64,000 bases of DNA from Caballeronia sp. SL2Y3. GTDB taxonomy: Bacteria > Pseudomonadota > Gammaproteobacteria > Burkholderiales > Burkholderiaceae. The notes beneath the pieces are model-generated. The model made no database searches, was not told the origin of the DNA, and saw nothing but the letters and a program-made list of their open reading frames with translations. Position 1 is the first letter of the stretch. The number at the start of each line of letters is the position of its first letter. The stretch is taken from assembly GCF_022879575.1 (NCBI RefSeq), contig NZ_CP084260.1, positions 2,108,001 to 2,172,000 of the forward strand, written 5' to 3'. Below are positions 11,103-23,262 of this stretch, piece after piece. Position numbers and translations under genes: made by a program.

Positions 11103-11816
11103 TCAGATTCGGCGAACGTCCTTCACCCGCCCATGCTCCATCTCGACGATCATATTGCAGAGGTCGTCGATGATGTCCTTGTTATGGGACGCAAGCACCA
11201 GAATGTCCGCATTACCGACGAACTTGGTCATATGTGCTTCCGCCTTCTTCACGAACGATGCATCGCCGACGCTCAGCCATTCGTCCATGAGCAGCACATC
11301 CGCATGCATGCTCGTCACGATGGCGAAAGCCAGTCGCAGCACCATCCCGCTCGAATACGTGCGAACGGGCATCTGCAGATAATCTCCGAGTTCCGAGAAC
11401 TCCGCGATCTGCGGCGTCAGTCGCACCATCTCCGCCTTCGACGCGCCGAGAATGAGGCCGCGAAGCACGATGTTCTCGTAGCCGGTAGCTTCGTAGTCCA
11501 GCCCCAGCGTGAGGTCGAGCAGGCTGGTCACTCGGCCCTTCGAGCAAAACCGGCCCGTCGTCGGCTCGTAGATGCCCGCCAGCATGCGCAATAGCGTCGT
11601 CTTGCCCGCGCCATTATGGCCAACGAGGCCGACCCTATCGCCCGCCTTGATTTCCAGCGTTACATCCCGCAGCGCCTCGACAACTGTGAGCTTCCGGCTA
11701 TTCGCCGCGATGCGTCCGCCAGTGGCGGCGGACAGAACCATTTGTTTCAGCGATCGGTTGCTGGCTCCATAGACCGGCAGGTTAAGGCTGCAGTTACTTA
11801 AGCTAAGAAAGGCCAT
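11103..11816 (-). CDS. wzt: Polysaccharide ABC exporter ATPase, short Wzt
   Basis: A 237-aa ATPase of the Wzt/KpsT/TagH class. Walker A is GHNGAGKTT at residues 66-74, the ABC signature is YSSGMVLRLAF, and Walker B is DVLLMDEWLSVGD. The roughly 40-residue N-terminal lead before the nucleotide fold is typical of this class. It stops right after the nucleotide-binding domain and lacks the C-terminal carbohydrate-binding domain that many Wzt proteins use to recognise a capped chain end. It lies 3 bases downstream of wzm in the same operon and energises glycan export across the inner membrane. Confidence 0.9.
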   Translation of the reverse strand: MAFLSLSNCSLNLPVYGASNRSLKQMVLSAATGGRIAANSRKLTVVEALRDVTLEIKAGDRVGLVGHNGAGKTTLLRMLAGIYEPTTGRFCSKGRVTSLLDLTLGLDYEATGYENIVLRGLILGASKAEMVRLTPQIAEFSELGDYLQMPVRTYSSGMVLRLAFAIVTSMHADVLLMDEWLSVGDASFVKKAEAHMTKFVGNADILVLASHNKDIIDDLCNMIVEMEHGRVKDVRRI

Positions 11817-11819
11817 GCT

Positions 11820-12635
11820 TTAGATCCAGAAAGCGATGCGCGAGCGGAAACGGATGAACAGCGGGATGGCGATCGCGAACAGAACCGCGATGCACGCCGC
11901 TGCCCCCTCGTACAACGACGCGTCCGGCACAGGGCCATAAAGCGGTCCGCGCACGAGTTGGATAAAAATGTACAGTGGGTTCCACTCGGCGAAATAGGCG
12001 CGGTGCCCGAGCGCGTTCGGCTTCCAAAAGATTGGCGTGAGGAAGAAGGCCAGTTGAACCACGCTCCCCACGATCGGCTGCATATCCCTGAAACGTGCGC
12101 AGAAGATTCCCAGAATGAGCGAAAGCGGAACTGCGGCGATGGCGATAAGGAGCAGGCCGGGGATGGCCATGAGCCATTCGACCTTCGGAGAGATGCTGAG
12201 ATACAGCATCACCGGGATGTACGCCAATATGTTATGAGCGAAGAACAGAAAGTTGCGGTAGACACTGCGGAAGATATGCAACGTCAGCGGCAAACGCACC
12301 GACCGCACAATGCTGTCCGCGCCCGTGAAGACGATGCAACCCTCCAGAATCAACGTGGAAACGAGCCCCCACGTAATAATGCCGAGCGCGAGGTACGGCA
12401 CGAAATCTTCAGTGCTGAAGTTGAGCAGCGCACCATAAAGCGGGCCCATTGCCGCAATCGTCACGGCCATCGTCAAGGTAATCCACAATGGTCCCAGGAC
12501 CGAGCGGCGATAGCGTTGCCTGATGTCCTGCCAAGCCAAGGTCGACCAGATGGGAAAGGCCTTGATGCCGTCGACGAGGTCGCGCAGGGCGCGTGAGGCT
12601 CGACCCTCTACCGGCATGTTGGAAGTGTCTTGCAT
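11820..12635 (-). CDS. wzm: Polysaccharide ABC exporter permease Wzm
   Basis: A 271-aa ABC-2 type permease with six predicted membrane helices and the family's amphipathic N-terminus (LAWQDIRQRYRRSVLGPLW). It forms the channel for the undecaprenyl-linked glycan together with the Wzt encoded directly after it. AGGAGG lies about 11 bases before the ATG at 12635. It is read divergently from the two-domain glycosyltransferase gene. Confidence 0.9.
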   Translation of the reverse strand: MQDTSNMPVEGRASRALRDLVDGIKAFPIWSTLAWQDIRQRYRRSVLGPLWITLTMAVTIAAMGPLYGALLNFSTEDFVPYLALGIITWGLVSTLILEGCIVFTGADSIVRSVRLPLTLHIFRSVYRNFLFFAHNILAYIPVMLYLSISPKVEWLMAIPGLLLIAIAAVPLSLILGIFCARFRDMQPIVGSVVQLAFFLTPIFWKPNALGHRAYFAEWNPLYIFIQLVRGPLYGPVPDASLYEGAAACIAVLFAIAIPLFIRFRSRIAFWI

Positions 12636-12927
12636 GTGAGCCTGTTTCCTCCTGAATGCTTAAAAGTCCGCGAGCTGCGACGAACCGCGCGTGAACACGG
12701 GGTCACCTGCCTCCAGTAGCGACGTTTCGCGGATAAGGCCACACATTGTAAGTGGGGGATGGCGGTTTCCAACGACGCCGCCAACTCAAGGCGACTGAGC
12801 GACCGTCCTATGGTTGCGCAGGTTTGCTGAAACCAAAATTCTACCTCAGTCATCCGCTCGGCCGTCCGCCAAAACCTCTGAAGCTATACTACAAGGTTTG
12901 AGCCGAATTCTTCCCGGAGCGTCCCTT

Positions 12928-15093
12928 ATGCCGAAGGACAATGACAACACGTCGCGGTCGCAACCTAGCGGCGACATCGCAGCAACATCGGCAGAGCAGG
13001 TCGCCAGCCCGGAACGAGTCACGGCCGAAGGCGAATACATTGCTGGCGAACAAAAGGCCGCGAGTCGTCACGACCCGCAGAATGTGATTGCGGCCCAAGA
13101 GCGCACCATCGCGCGGCTCCAGGCCGATCTACAGGCCATGCGCGATTCGATGTCGTGGCGAGTGACGGCGCCGCTCAGGATCGGCGTGACTCGCATGCGG
13201 CGCTTGCAGCGGGCACTGAACTCCGTCTCACAGCATCTGCGCATGCGTGGAGGCGTCGGGCCCGCGCTGACACACTATCACGCGATTCTTCGAAGGGAGG
13301 GCTTCGACGGCGTGCGCCGCCGTGCTGTCCGCATCTTGCAACCTACTGCTGGGGACACGTCTCCCGAGGCGTACGCGGCATGGATCCGTCGCCATGACAG
13401 CATCGATGCGGCGAAACGAGCGGAACTAACGGCAGCCGTCGGCCAGTTGAAGTCCCAGCCGCTCATCTCCGTCCTCGTGCCGGTCTATAACAGCGACTTG
13501 CAACTCCTGACCGAGATGATTCAGTCAGTCCGCTCGCAGATCTACCCGCACTGGGAGCTTTGCCTTGCCGACGACGCTTCGACGAAACCGGAGATTCGCC
13601 CGTATCTGGAGCGACTCGCGTCCGAGGATGCGCGCATCAAAGTCGTGTTTCGCGAGCGCAATGGTCATATCTCCGAGGCAAGCAACAGCGCACTCGGCAT
13701 TGCGACCGGAGCTTTCATCGCCCTGCTCGACCATGACGATATCTTGCCCGAGCACGCCCTGTTCATGGTCGTGAAGGCGATCAACGAGCATCCCAAGGCG
13801 CGACTCTTCTATAGCGACGAAGACAAGATCGAACTCGACGGCACGCGGAAAGCGCCTTACTTCAAAAGCGACTTCAACCAGGAGCTTTTCCTCGCGCAGA
13901 ACCTTTTCTCGCATCTCGGCGTGTATGAAGCGGCACTGATCAGGCAGGTCGGCGGATTCCGGCGAGGGTTCGAGGGTAGCCAGGATCACGACCTCGCGTT
14001 GCGTTGTATCGAGGCCGCCGGAAGCGAGGCGGTTCACCACATTCCCCATGTGCTTTATCACTGGAGAGTGACGCCCGAAAGCACAGCAAGCAAGGGAGGC
14101 GCCAAGCCGTATGCGCTGGAGGCGGGGATTCGGGCGGTCAACGAACACCTGGCGCGCATCGGTATCGACGGCAAGGCGGAGCGTCAAGGGCCGGACATCG
14201 ATCTGATTCGTGTTCGCTATGGCGTGCCGACGCCGGCACCGTTGCTTTCGATCATCATCCCCACGCGGGACGGCGTGGAGTTACTTCGCCAATGCATCGA
14301 GAGCATCTTCGCCAAGAGCACCTATCCGCGCTTCGAGGTGATCGTAGTCGACAACGGCAGCGTCAAGACAGAGACCTTTCAATACTTCGATAGCCTCCGC
14401 GTCCGGCCTAACGTGCGAGTGCTCAGAGACGACCGGCCCTTCAATTTTTCGGCATTGAACAACGGAGCGGTCGCGCAGGCGAATGGCGAGTTCATCTGCC
14501 TGCTGAACAACGACATCGAAGTTCTTTCGCCCGACTGGATCGAAGAGATGGTATCGCTCGCCGCTCAGCCGGGGAACGGTGCAGTCGGTGCTTGCCTCTG
14601 GTATCCCAACGACACATTGCAACATGGCGGAATCATTCTCGGCCTCGGGGGAATCGCCGGGCATATGCATTACAAAGCCCCGCGCCATGCCTTCGGATAT
14701 TTCGGCCGCGCCGTGTCGACTCAGAATCTTTCAGCGGTCACCGCAGCCTGCCTTGTCATCCGCAAATCGATATACGAGGCCGTGGGTGGATTGGACGAGG
14801 AACTGGCGGTCGCATTCAACGATGTAGACTTTTGCATTCGAGTACGCGAAGCGGGCCATCGGAACGTATGGACGCCGCATGCATCGCTGTACCATCACGA
14901 GTCCGCTACGCGCGGCTCCGACATGGCGCCCGAGAAAGCCAAGCGTTTCATGAGCGAAATCGGGTGGATGGAAAGCCGTTGGGGAGAATTGCTACTGCGC
15001 GATCCGTTCTACAACCCGAATCTCACGCTGGAAACTTCCGGGCAGCCGTTCGAATTGGCAAGAGAGCCGCGGATCGGGCAATTCGAATGCTAA
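12928..15093 (+). CDS. Two-domain GT2 glycosyltransferase with coiled coil
   Basis: A 721-aa protein with two family-2 domains in tandem. The first begins near residue 178 (PLISVLVPVYNSD) with an aspartate-rich DHDD motif. The second begins near residue 438 (PLLSIIIPTRDG), with CLLNNDIEVL in the nucleotide-sugar site and a late FNDVDFCIRVREAG. Before them is a heptad-like stretch (ERTIARLQADLQAM) joined to SWRVTAPLR, a junction often seen in multi-domain O-antigen glycosyltransferases. The start at 12928 has GGAG nine bases upstream. It probably makes two linkages of the repeat unit or extends the chain. The donor sugars cannot be read from the sequence. Confidence 0.85.
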   Translation: MPKDNDNTSRSQPSGDIAATSAEQVASPERVTAEGEYIAGEQKAASRHDPQNVIAAQERTIARLQADLQAMRDSMSWRVTAPLRIGVTRMRRLQRALNSVSQHLRMRGGVGPALTHYHAILRREGFDGVRRRAVRILQPTAGDTSPEAYAAWIRRHDSIDAAKRAELTAAVGQLKSQPLISVLVPVYNSDLQLLTEMIQSVRSQIYPHWELCLADDASTKPEIRPYLERLASEDARIKVVFRERNGHISEASNSALGIATGAFIALLDHDDILPEHALFMVVKAINEHPKARLFYSDEDKIELDGTRKAPYFKSDFNQELFLAQNLFSHLGVYEAALIRQVGGFRRGFEGSQDHDLALRCIEAAGSEAVHHIPHVLYHWRVTPESTASKGGAKPYALEAGIRAVNEHLARIGIDGKAERQGPDIDLIRVRYGVPTPAPLLSIIIPTRDGVELLRQCIESIFAKSTYPRFEVIVVDNGSVKTETFQYFDSLRVRPNVRVLRDDRPFNFSALNNGAVAQANGEFICLLNNDIEVLSPDWIEEMVSLAAQPGNGAVGACLWYPNDTLQHGGIILGLGGIAGHMHYKAPRHAFGYFGRAVSTQNLSAVTAACLVIRKSIYEAVGGLDEELAVAFNDVDFCIRVREAGHRNVWTPHASLYHHESATRGSDMAPEKAKRFMSEIGWMESRWGELLLRDPFYNPNLTLETSGQPFELAREPRIGQFEC

Positions 15094-15207
15094 GTCACTC
15101 GATTTCCAGCATGCGATGATTGGTGTACTCAGTCGCTGCTAGGTATAACGACCGCGTGGCAAAAGGAACTCTACGTTGGTCAACATGAAATCGGTGACGA
15201 AATAACG

Positions 15208-15750
15208 ATGTTTCAAGCTAATGATTTTCCGTGTGTGTGGCTCACAGGCCTTTCGGGCGCCGGCAAGTCGACGATCGCCAATGGACTGATCGCTGTCTTG
15301 CGAGAAAGCGGCCAGGCGGCGCTTCTGCTCGATGGAGACGTATTGCGTAACGGGCTGAGCCGCGACCTGTCTTTTTCTGTGCAGGATCGCGCCGAGAACG
15401 TACGGCGCGCCGCAGAGATTGCGCGCCTCGCGGCCGATGCCGGGATCGTTCCGGTGGTTGCGCTTATTTCGCCGTTGCGGTCTGAACGCGCACGCGCAAA
15501 GGACATCGTCGGCGACAGTCGCTTTATCGAAATTTTCGTCGACACGCCGTTGACATTATGTGAGGCACGCGATCCGAAGGGTCTGTACGTGCAGGCGCGC
15601 AAAGGCGCCATCAAGGAATTCACCGGAATCAGCAGCCCCTACGAAGCGCCGGAATCCCCAGACGTACATCTGTCGACTGAGGGCTCCAGCCCCGATCAGT
15701 GCGTTCAAGCGATCATGAACCACCTGGCTCGCCGCACCCGCAAAAACTAG
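15208..15750 (+). CDS. cysC: Adenylylsulfate (APS) kinase CysC
   Basis: A 180-aa kinase that phosphorylates APS to PAPS, the sulfate donor of sulfotransferases. The P-loop GLSGAGKST lies at residues 14-22, followed by DGDVLRNGLSRDL and the C-terminal KEFTGISSPYEAPESP, all family marks. The length is that of a stand-alone CysC with no CysN fusion. It sits inside a glycan locus and converges on a sulfotransferase gene 7 bases away, not in an assimilatory cys operon, so a dedicated role in glycan sulfation is likely. Confidence 0.93.
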   Translation: MFQANDFPCVWLTGLSGAGKSTIANGLIAVLRESGQAALLLDGDVLRNGLSRDLSFSVQDRAENVRRAAEIARLAADAGIVPVVALISPLRSERARAKDIVGDSRFIEIFVDTPLTLCEARDPKGLYVQARKGAIKEFTGISSPYEAPESPDVHLSTEGSSPDQCVQAIMNHLARRTRKN

Positions 15751-15757
15751 CGCTGAA

Positions 15758-16582
15758 TCAAGCGGTCTGATTCACCGGATCCGCTTGGCGGTTCTCCTCG
15801 ACTCTTGCCTGCGTATCCGCGACGACGTCATGCAAACCGGCGGCGTCGTCTTGTGAGACTGACGTTTCGCCGGTCGTCCCGTAGAAGTTTGCCGTCGCGA
15901 GCAATCGATAGTCGTCTGCGAATCGCTTCTGGATCAGATCCACGAGGTACGGGTCGCGGAAGCTCTCGGGCGACGGATATTGACCGCAAACCATCTTGAA
16001 GCCGACGAAGGCTTCCCCAGGCACGTCGAATACGTCTTCCCCAATGTTGAGTTGTGAATGCGTCGCATGCGGCGCGAAGTTCCGCAGCTCGATGGATCGA
16101 AGCAAAGGATGCATCTTCCATTGGTCTTCGAGTCGGCGCATCTCGAGGACGACGGTGGGTTGCTCACCGCCAAGGAACGACGACTGGCTGCGCCAGTGCA
16201 TATCCAGTTGTTCGTCCGGAAAGGACGCGAGGTGCACCACGAATTCGCGGAAAGTGATGGAAGTGCGCCAATCCGGACGTTGGCGCTTTCTTTGCGCGCG
16301 CCATACGTAATCGAGCAGTTCGTGAACGAACAACTCTTCCGCAAGTATGTCCGTCAGTTTGTTCAGATACGCGGAAACCGCGCGCTCGAAAGGATCGCGC
16401 AACACTGCGATGCACGGCCAGTCTTTCGCCCCTTCTTGTGCGGCTTCGAAGCGGGCACCGAACTGATGCGGATGCGCCCCATTAATGACTGAATGCCCGA
16501 GGCTATTCATAACCGTCGAACACGCGTTTTTGGGGATGCGGATGAACCTGAGCTTGTGCTCGGGAAAGTAGAGGATAGTCAT
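15758..16582 (-). CDS. PAPS-dependent sulfotransferase family protein
   Basis: A 274-aa cytosolic protein with the two PAPS-binding marks of sulfotransferase family 2: a 5'-phosphosulfate loop IRIPKNACSTV at residues 14-24, and a 3'-phosphate motif VLRDPFERAVSAYLNK at about 60-75, where Arg and Ser contact PAPS. It is the last gene of the leftward rml-to-glf run and faces cysC. The likely role is sulfation of a sugar in the exported glycan before transport. The acceptor is unknown. Confidence 0.85.
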   Translation of the reverse strand: MTILYFPEHKLRFIRIPKNACSTVMNSLGHSVINGAHPHQFGARFEAAQEGAKDWPCIAVLRDPFERAVSAYLNKLTDILAEELFVHELLDYVWRAQRKRQRPDWRTSITFREFVVHLASFPDEQLDMHWRSQSSFLGGEQPTVVLEMRRLEDQWKMHPLLRSIELRNFAPHATHSQLNIGEDVFDVPGEAFVGFKMVCGQYPSPESFRDPYLVDLIQKRFADDYRLLATANFYGTTGETSVSQDDAAGLHDVVADTQARVEENRQADPVNQTA

Positions 16583-16616
16583 TGCCGATAGCCTTCGCGT
16601 TTTTACTAATGCGAGT

Positions 16617-17540
16617 CTACATAATCGGCGGCTTTCCTGCTTTATCAGATATTACGAAAGGGCCCATTCGCTTGGCCCATCCGTCGCGGATGCCGCGCGC
16701 GGACATTCGCACGTGGCGAGAACCGTCCGGGATAAAAAATGCGTAAATGAGCAATCTGAAAGGAAGTTTGACCGCTTCGGTCGTCTTCCATGTCAAAGGT
16801 ACGTCTCGACGGCGAAGGAGGTAGATTGCGTTACGAAACAAATAGTAATGGCGAAGCGGAGAATGCATTGGATAGTTTCGCCCGAGGACACGAACCGGCG
16901 CCTCCCCCAATTCATGAACCATTCTCACCCAGGGCAGCCCCAATAACCGGTACCCTCGCGTACGGGCGCGCATGCACCATTCCGTGTCGACGAAATCAAT
17001 AAAGAGACCGTCGTCCATTGGACCGATCTCATCCCACAGCCGCAGATTAATGCACGATCCGGAGCTTATTAAAAAATCGACATCGATTGGCGAATTACCG
17101 GCCGGCTCTACGCGCTGGAGCCTGAAATAACCAAAGCGAACGAAGGGCGCAACTCCGCGCAGGCGTGGATCTTCGTAAGCTGGGCCGACAAGCGCCACTT
17201 TGGCGTCGAGACGACGCGATGCATCCAGCGCGCGGTACAACTCGTCGATCAGTGACTCGGTGACGGAACTGTCCTGGTCAAACAGAATCGCCGCGTCGTG
17301 ACCACGCTTTTGTAATTCCGCGACGCCCTGATTGATCGCCGTCGCAATGCCGACGTTTGCACCGTTGGCCACATAGACGACGCCGGAGTGCAGCTTGGCT
17401 GCCACGTCGCCGTTCAGATCGGACAAGGGCGTGTTGTCGACGACGACGCACTCGCACCATTGCGCGATAGCATTGGCGCGTGCGATGCATTCGGAGTCGG
17501 GGTGATAGAAGACGACGACCGCGCCGCAGTGGGCGATCAT
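16617..17540 (-). CDS. Rhamnosyltransferase-like GT2 glycosyltransferase
   Basis: A 307-aa GT2 enzyme resembling dTDP-rhamnose-using transferases. Features are AVVVFYHPD at the start, VVVDNTP, ILFDQDSSV where the metal-binding acidic motif lies, and the late FIDFVDTEWCMRARTRGYRL typical of rhamnosyltransferases. Its start codon overlaps the rmlD stop (ATGA), so it is made together with the enzyme that finishes dTDP-rhamnose. The substrate is inferred from family and context. Confidence 0.8.
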   Translation of the reverse strand: MIAHCGAVVVFYHPDSECIARANAIAQWCECVVVDNTPLSDLNGDVAAKLHSGVVYVANGANVGIATAINQGVAELQKRGHDAAILFDQDSSVTESLIDELYRALDASRRLDAKVALVGPAYEDPRLRGVAPFVRFGYFRLQRVEPAGNSPIDVDFLISSGSCINLRLWDEIGPMDDGLFIDFVDTEWCMRARTRGYRLLGLPWVRMVHELGEAPVRVLGRNYPMHSPLRHYYLFRNAIYLLRRRDVPLTWKTTEAVKLPFRLLIYAFFIPDGSRHVRMSARGIRDGWAKRMGPFVISDKAGKPPIM

Positions 17541-18418
17541 CGCTGGCTTATGCAGAGCGTGAGGGCCTCCCGCCAGTCCTGTGGCACCGTGCCGAAGGTC
17601 GCGCGCAGCTTCGAGGTATCTAGCCGGGAGTTAGCAGGACGCACCGCGCGAGCGGGATATTCCGCGCTTGTGATGGGGCGCAGGCGCGCCTTATCGAGGT
17701 TCGCCAACTCGAAGATTGCCTGCGCGAAGCCGAACCACGACGTCTCGCCCGCCGCAGCGAAATGGTATAAGCCGGCGTGTTCGTCGCCCCATTCGGGACG
17801 CGAGAGTGCTTGAGCCAACACCTGGCTTGTCATTGCAGCAATCGTCGACGCGCATGTCGGCGCGCCAATCTGATCGGATACGATCGAGAGCTCGTCGCGT
17901 TCGGTCGCGAGGCGCAGCATCGTTGTGAGGAAGTTCTGGCCGCGATTGCTGTATACCCAGCTCGTACGGAAGATCAGATGGCGACACCCGCTCGCCGCGA
18001 CTGCCTGCTCCCCTTCCAGCTTGGTGCGTCCGTAGACGTTCTGCGGATTGGGCTCATCCTCTTCCGTATAGGCGCCTGCCTTCCGGCCGTCGAAGACATA
18101 ATCGGTCGAAAACTGAACCAGCAGCGCGCCGAGTTTTTTTGCCTCTTCGGCCATGACCGCCGGCGCGTGTGCATTGACGTCGGCCGCCGTCGCCGTTTCC
18201 AGTTCGGCTTTGTCGACGGCTGTATACGCTGCCGGATTGACGATCACCGCCGGGCGGAACTCGCTCACAACTTGACGAATGCTGTCAGGGTCGGACAGAT
18301 CCATTACCGATCGGTCGGCAGCGACAATCCGCCCCAATCCTTGCAGCGAACGCAGCAGCTCGAAGCCGAGCTGGCCGCGCACGCCGGTCACCAGAATCAC
18401 CCTATCCGAAGACGCCAT
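17537..18418 (-). CDS. rmlD: dTDP-4-dehydrorhamnose reductase RmlD
   Basis: A 293-aa short-chain dehydrogenase that reduces dTDP-4-keto-L-rhamnose to dTDP-L-rhamnose. The NADPH motif TGVRGQLGFELLRSL is near the N-terminus, with NPAAYTAVDKAE and STDYVFDG in the middle and the YGRTKLEGE active-site Tyr/Lys. I chose the ATG at 18418 (MASSDRV) because the 14 residues before it lie outside the family alignment. It is separated from rmlBAC by three galactofuranose-type genes, an unusual split of the rml set. Confidence 0.93.
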   Translation of the reverse strand: MASSDRVILVTGVRGQLGFELLRSLQGLGRIVAADRSVMDLSDPDSIRQVVSEFRPAVIVNPAAYTAVDKAELETATAADVNAHAPAVMAEEAKKLGALLVQFSTDYVFDGRKAGAYTEEDEPNPQNVYGRTKLEGEQAVAASGCRHLIFRTSWVYSNRGQNFLTTMLRLATERDELSIVSDQIGAPTCASTIAAMTSQVLAQALSRPEWGDEHAGLYHFAAAGETSWFGFAQAIFELANLDKARLRPITSAEYPARAVRPANSRLDTSKLRATFGTVPQDWREALTLCISQR

Positions 18419-18506
18419 TCTCTCGATCCCACAATCTAGTCTTTCACAGTTCGCATTCACTGGACACGCGGTAGCAGAACGCTACAGCCGCCTTGACCGC
18501 TTGGTC

Positions 18507-21531
<3,025 letters not shown>

Positions 21532-21598
21532 TGTTGCTTCAGAAGAACGTCGGCACTGACTGCCGTGCCGCCGGCACCGCAGGATCTAGTTATTAGGT

Positions 21599-22540
21599 TC
21601 AGCGACTCTGCAAGACTTGCGTCTGCTTTCTGGCCCATTCCAGCGTGCGGCCAATGCCCTCCGTGATGGAAACCTTCGGAGACCATCCCAGGCGCTGCTT
21701 CGCTTTCGAAATATCCAGGACATTGATGGGCTGATCGACCTTGCGCGACGGCGTGTAGTTGACCTGGAAGTCGAGGCCACACTCGTTCTTGAGCAGATCA
21801 ACGATTTGCGCGAGGCTAAGACCAACACCGGAACCGATGTTGAAGACGTCGTTGCGCGCTTCGCTCGTGGCGGCTATCCCGATCGCTCTGATCACATCGG
21901 CGATATACACATAATCCCGCACCACGGAACCGTCACCCCATATCTCCAGCGGGGCGTTCGAGAGTATCTTGCCGATGAAATTCGCAATCACGCCCTGATT
22001 GGCGTGCAGGCGCTGCCCGACGCCATAGGGATTCGCAAGGCGAATGACGTTGTATTCGAGGTCGTGGAGCTTTTGATACAGCGACAGATAATGCTCGACG
22101 GTCTTTTTGACGATACCGTAAGAGCACGAGGGAGCGCCGTGCATGTCCTCGGTGATCGGGACGGAGTGCGGGCCGCCGTAGACGGTTCCGCCCGAGGAAA
22201 GGTACACGATGCGCCCCACGCCAGATTGGCGCATGGCTTCGAGCAATTGGATGGTCCCGATGAGGTTCGTCTCGATGTCGAACGTCACCTTGTCGTTCGA
22301 GTTCGCCGGGCCGACACTCGATGCCAGATGGAAACAGACATCGACATCGACGAGGGAGTTCTGCATCACGACGGGATCGAAATACTTGCCGTAGATCGTC
22401 GTGACGTTCTCGGGTGGAAGCGGAATACAGGGCACCGCTCCCTCGATATCGACGATCTTGACGTGCCAGCCCTCAGAGACCAGATAGTTAGCCAGATGAG
22501 AGCCGATGAAGCCGAATCCGCCCGTAATGAGTGCGTTCAT
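21599..22540 (-). CDS. NAD-dependent sugar epimerase (UDP-glucose 4-epimerase-like)
   Basis: A 313-aa extended SDR enzyme. The NAD motif is GGFGFIGSHLANYL, the catalytic Ser lies in YLSSGGTVYGG and the Tyr/Lys pair in SYGIVKK, and DYVYIADVIRAI with FNIGSG follows. This pattern fits GalE-type 4-epimerases. Its place between rmlC and the DUF4422-GT8 and glf genes suggests it makes UDP-Gal for Glf. Other UDP-hexose or UDP-HexNAc epimerizations are possible. Confidence 0.85.
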   Translation of the reverse strand: MNALITGGFGFIGSHLANYLVSEGWHVKIVDIEGAVPCIPLPPENVTTIYGKYFDPVVMQNSLVDVDVCFHLASSVGPANSNDKVTFDIETNLIGTIQLLEAMRQSGVGRIVYLSSGGTVYGGPHSVPITEDMHGAPSCSYGIVKKTVEHYLSLYQKLHDLEYNVIRLANPYGVGQRLHANQGVIANFIGKILSNAPLEIWGDGSVVRDYVYIADVIRAIGIAATSEARNDVFNIGSGVGLSLAQIVDLLKNECGLDFQVNYTPSRKVDQPINVLDISKAKQRLGWSPKVSITEGIGRTLEWARKQTQVLQSR

Positions 22541-22710
22541 CTCAAGTTCCGTTTGCGCGCCTTATGGTCTGCCGCGTCGGCACGCTGTCAAAGTTCACTG
22601 CTCCCTGTTCTCATCGAAGACCAGGATCCCCGTCGAAAGACGGCCGGGTGGCTCCGCATGCCGCTTCTGTGCGCGGTCGGTGAGCATGGTAAATGCCTCA
22701 GCCAAACAGG

Positions 22711-23262
22711 TCAGTCGAAGACTTCGGCATCCAGGAACGCTTTGCCGGCTGCATCCTTGGCCGCGAGCATCGGCTCGAAGTCGATGGGCCACTCGATGCC
22801 GATAGTCGGATCGTCCCAGCGAATGCAGCGCTCGTGCTCGGGATACCAGAAATCCGTTGTCTTGTAGAGAAATTCCGCGGCTTCCGTGAGTACGACGAAC
22901 CCATGTGCGAAGCCAGGCGGAACCCACAATTGACGATGATTCTCGGCGCTGAGTCGTACTCCTGTCCATTTCCCAAAGCTTGGGGAACTGCGGCGAATGT
23001 CGACAGCAACGTCGAATACCTCTCCTTCGACTACCCGGACTAGTTTGCCTTGGGGATGCTTTATCTGGAAGTGCATGCCGCGCAACACTCCACGCGCCGA
23101 CCGCGAGTGATTGTCTTGCACGAACGTCACGCCGGGCTGGACATGCTCCGCGAACTCGCGGGCATTGAAGCTCTCGTAAAAGAAGCCGCGCGCGTCGCCG
23201 AACACTGCCGGTTCGACGATTTTGACATCCGGCAGCGACGTGGCGCTTACTGTGATGGTCAT
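22711..23262 (-). CDS. rmlC: dTDP-4-dehydrorhamnose 3,5-epimerase RmlC
   Basis: A 183-aa cupin enzyme of the dTDP-L-rhamnose pathway. Visible marks are [32 protein letters not shown] with the catalytic His, [16 protein letters not shown], and [11 protein letters not shown]. The start at 23262 overlaps the rmlA stop (ATGA). The longer frame to 23388 would only add noncoding-looking residues overlapping rmlA. Confidence 0.95.
   Translation of the reverse strand: MTITVSATSLPDVKIVEPAVFGDARGFFYESFNAREFAEHVQPGVTFVQDNHSRSARGVLRGMHFQIKHPQGKLVRVVEGEVFDVAVDIRRSSPSFGKWTGVRLSAENHRQLWVPPGFAHGFVVLTEAAEFLYKTTDFWYPEHERCIRWDDPTIGIEWPIDFEPMLAAKDAAGKAFLDAEVFD

Noticed and set aside
21617..22867. 416-codon open frame antisense to the epimerase and rmlC genes
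   Set aside because: It has no ribosome site, no family match and complete overlap with two well-supported genes.
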